A stretch of 22,088 bases of DNA from a virus: positions 1 to 22,088 of the IMG/VR virus record IMGVR_UViG_3300022074_000416; one strand, given 5' to 3'. A program made the position numbers and the translations under genes. The notes under the pieces are model-generated. The model was not told the DNA's origin. It saw only the letters and a list, made by a program, of their open reading frames with translations, and made no database searches. Shown one piece after another: positions 20,981 to 22,088 of the stretch. The stretch's first letter is position 1. The number at the start of each line of letters is the position of its first letter.

Positions 20981-21113
20981 CGAAACTAACATCCCAGAGG
21001 TAACACTCTTCAAGATGGTCAGCGACCTGGGCCAGGGTCTCGGCCTTTTCGTATTCGCCCATCTCCACGTAGGTCTGGAGCCGTTCGAGCAGGGTCTCGT
21101 TCGTAAAAGCCAT
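20964..21113 (-). CDS. 49-residue acidic protein between RNA polymerase and regulator
   Basis: ATG 21113 overlaps the RNA polymerase stop (TAATG), and TAG 20964 lies inside the start region of the regulator. The sequence MAFTNETLLERLQTYVEMGE, then YEKAETLAQVADHLEECYLW, is Glu-rich and helical, like a small helix-hairpin dimer. No family is recognised. Exact stop/start coupling with the polymerase makes it very likely to be translated. It might be an antagonist or partner of the polymerase or regulator; that is speculation from position. Confidence 0.7.
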   Translation of the reverse strand: MAFTNETLLERLQTYVEMGEYEKAETLAQVADHLEECYLWDVSFDETHG

Positions 21114-22088
21114 TAGCAGAAGAAGTAAGGGGATTCGAGAACTTCATCCATGTCCAGGTCGCCAATGATCATTCCGTCAGGGATGACGGCACCAACTTGG
21201 TTGGCCCAATCAGCGAGCGGCAGAGCCTTGTACATTTCGGCATGGTGATGCCGGATCTCGTGGCTCATCTGGTCCATGTCACAGGAGCGACCCAGCACAC
21301 AGTCATGAATGACGGTGAAGGGTTGGTCCCAGTGGACGAAGGTCAGGTGGATGAGAGATGCGTCGAGGCTGTGCACCAAGTTGGGTGCGATAGCGCCGAC
21401 GTGATGCTTGACGTCCGGGTCACCCCAGCCATCACCGACTACGCATTCAGTGACGGATCCCATGAGCTTGGTCTTGATGACCTTGCTCTTGGACTTCCGT
21501 AAGTCCTGCGTGACGACGAAGCCAGAGGGCGTGGTCCAGGTGATGACCTCACGCGTCTCGAGGAGATCGCGGGCTGTCTGCTGTAACCACTGCATGACCT
21601 TGACCGGACCCTCAAAGACTTCAGGCACTGCCTTCTCGTAGATGGCGGTGACGATCTCTGGGAGTCGGCCCTTGATGGACATGTCAAAGCCCTTCTCAAT
21701 GAGGGCTGATCGGATGTAGTCCCGAGCGCTGTTCCGACTGACCCCGTAAGGGACGGTCATCACGGTGCGCTTGGTGGTCTTCCGGTCGATGTAGTCGTGG
21801 ACCTCAGGGTCCTTGATGTACTTGCAAGCTGCAGCTGCCACGGTTCGGTAGCCATCAGCTGGGCGGTCCTCGTCACCGCGCACAACGTTGACCTGAGCCG
21901 CAGCGGTGCGGTCCAGGGTCATGGAGGCGAGATGTTGGAGGCCGGAGCAGGTGGCATCAATCCCGATCGGGAGGCCGCTGGTTTGCTTAGTGCAATCAAC
22001 GAAGCAAGCCACATAGTCGAGGCAGGCTGCAAGGAAGCACCAAGGCTCACCCGCGTTCTCCCACTGGGCAATGTTGCCGAGGGGGTCG
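21113..22088 (-). CDS. Phage single-subunit RNA polymerase, T7 gp1-like (C-terminal part)
   Basis: The frame enters from the window edge at 22088 (upstream part outside) and runs to TAA at 21113, about 324 residues. The catalytic palm and fingers are present: motif A GIDATCSGLQHLA (T7 D537), motif B KRTVMTVPYGVSRNS (T7 K631, Y639), and motif C FTVIHDCVL (T7 H811, D812). The upstream EPWCFLAACLDYV matches T7 FQFLAACFEW. The C-terminus is LESPYFFC where T7 has the foot ending FAFA; the terminal residues shape the active site in T7, so a Cys end is a small difference. It transcribes the middle and late phage genes from its own promoters. Confidence 0.97.
   Translation of the reverse strand, partial: DPLGNIAQWENAGEPWCFLAACLDYVACFVDCTKQTSGLPIGIDATCSGLQHLASMTLDRTAAAQVNVVRGDEDRPADGYRTVAAAACKYIKDPEVHDYIDRKTTKRTVMTVPYGVSRNSARDYIRSALIEKGFDMSIKGRLPEIVTAIYEKAVPEVFEGPVKVMQWLQQTARDLLETREVITWTTPSGFVVTQDLRKSKSKVIKTKLMGSVTECVVGDGWGDPDVKHHVGAIAPNLVHSLDASLIHLTFVHWDQPFTVIHDCVLGRSCDMDQMSHEIRHHHAEMYKALPLADWANQVGAVIPDGMIIGDLDMDEVLESPYFFC

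Noticed and set aside
1-22088. CRISPR arrays, insertion sequences, photosynthesis genes
   Set aside because: No regularly spaced direct repeats, no transposase-like product, and no psbA-, hli- or talC-like product was seen in any frame I read.

Overview
The window is part of the genome of a T7-like cyanophage (a cyanopodovirus of the Autographiviridae type), most similar in gene content to marine Synechococcus podoviruses such as P60. All convincing genes lie on the minus strand, so the transcript order runs from base 22088 down to base 1. The assignment rests on a single-subunit phage RNA polymerase, a T7-type replication set, T7-type head and tail genes, and small cyanophage proteins. Genes are packed with stop/start overlaps (TAATG, TGATG, ATGA).

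Region 1, 22088-19500: the C-terminal part of the phage RNA polymerase, a 49-residue protein, a MarR-like winged-helix regulator, a tyrosine integrase, a 40-base copy of the 5' half of a tRNA-Leu (probable attP), and a rho-independent terminator. It looks like an early/lysogeny module inside an otherwise lytic-type phage.

Region 2, 19456-12421: DNA metabolism. Two small proteins, a gp2.5-like single-stranded DNA-binding protein, endonuclease I, a 46-residue protein, primase-helicase, a thioredoxin-like protein, an 87-residue unknown, T7-type DNA polymerase, a PD-(D/E)XK-like nuclease, a 5' exonuclease, a DUF3310 (gp1.7-like) protein and a MazG-type pyrophosphohydrolase. Together they degrade host DNA, supply nucleotides and run the replisome.

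Region 3, 12421-10305: a two-gene ribonucleotide reductase. The short large subunit carries the tandem tyrosines of class I enzymes. The divergent ferritin-like small subunit lacks a tyrosine at the usual radical position.

Region 4, 10312-1: virion genes in T7 order. Two small proteins (one gp7.3-like), portal, a small basic protein, scaffold, a hairpin/terminator, a 37-residue DUF4278-like protein, a non-coding leader with a strongly structured tRNA-like element, major capsid, a terminator, tail tube A, tail tube B, a gp13-like protein, gp14-like protein and the N-terminal part of the gp15-like internal core protein, cut by the window edge.

No photosynthesis genes (psbA, hli) or talC were seen in this part of the genome. 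The less expected items are the structured element before the capsid gene, the attP/regulator/integrase unit beside the RNA polymerase, and the compact ribonucleotide reductase.
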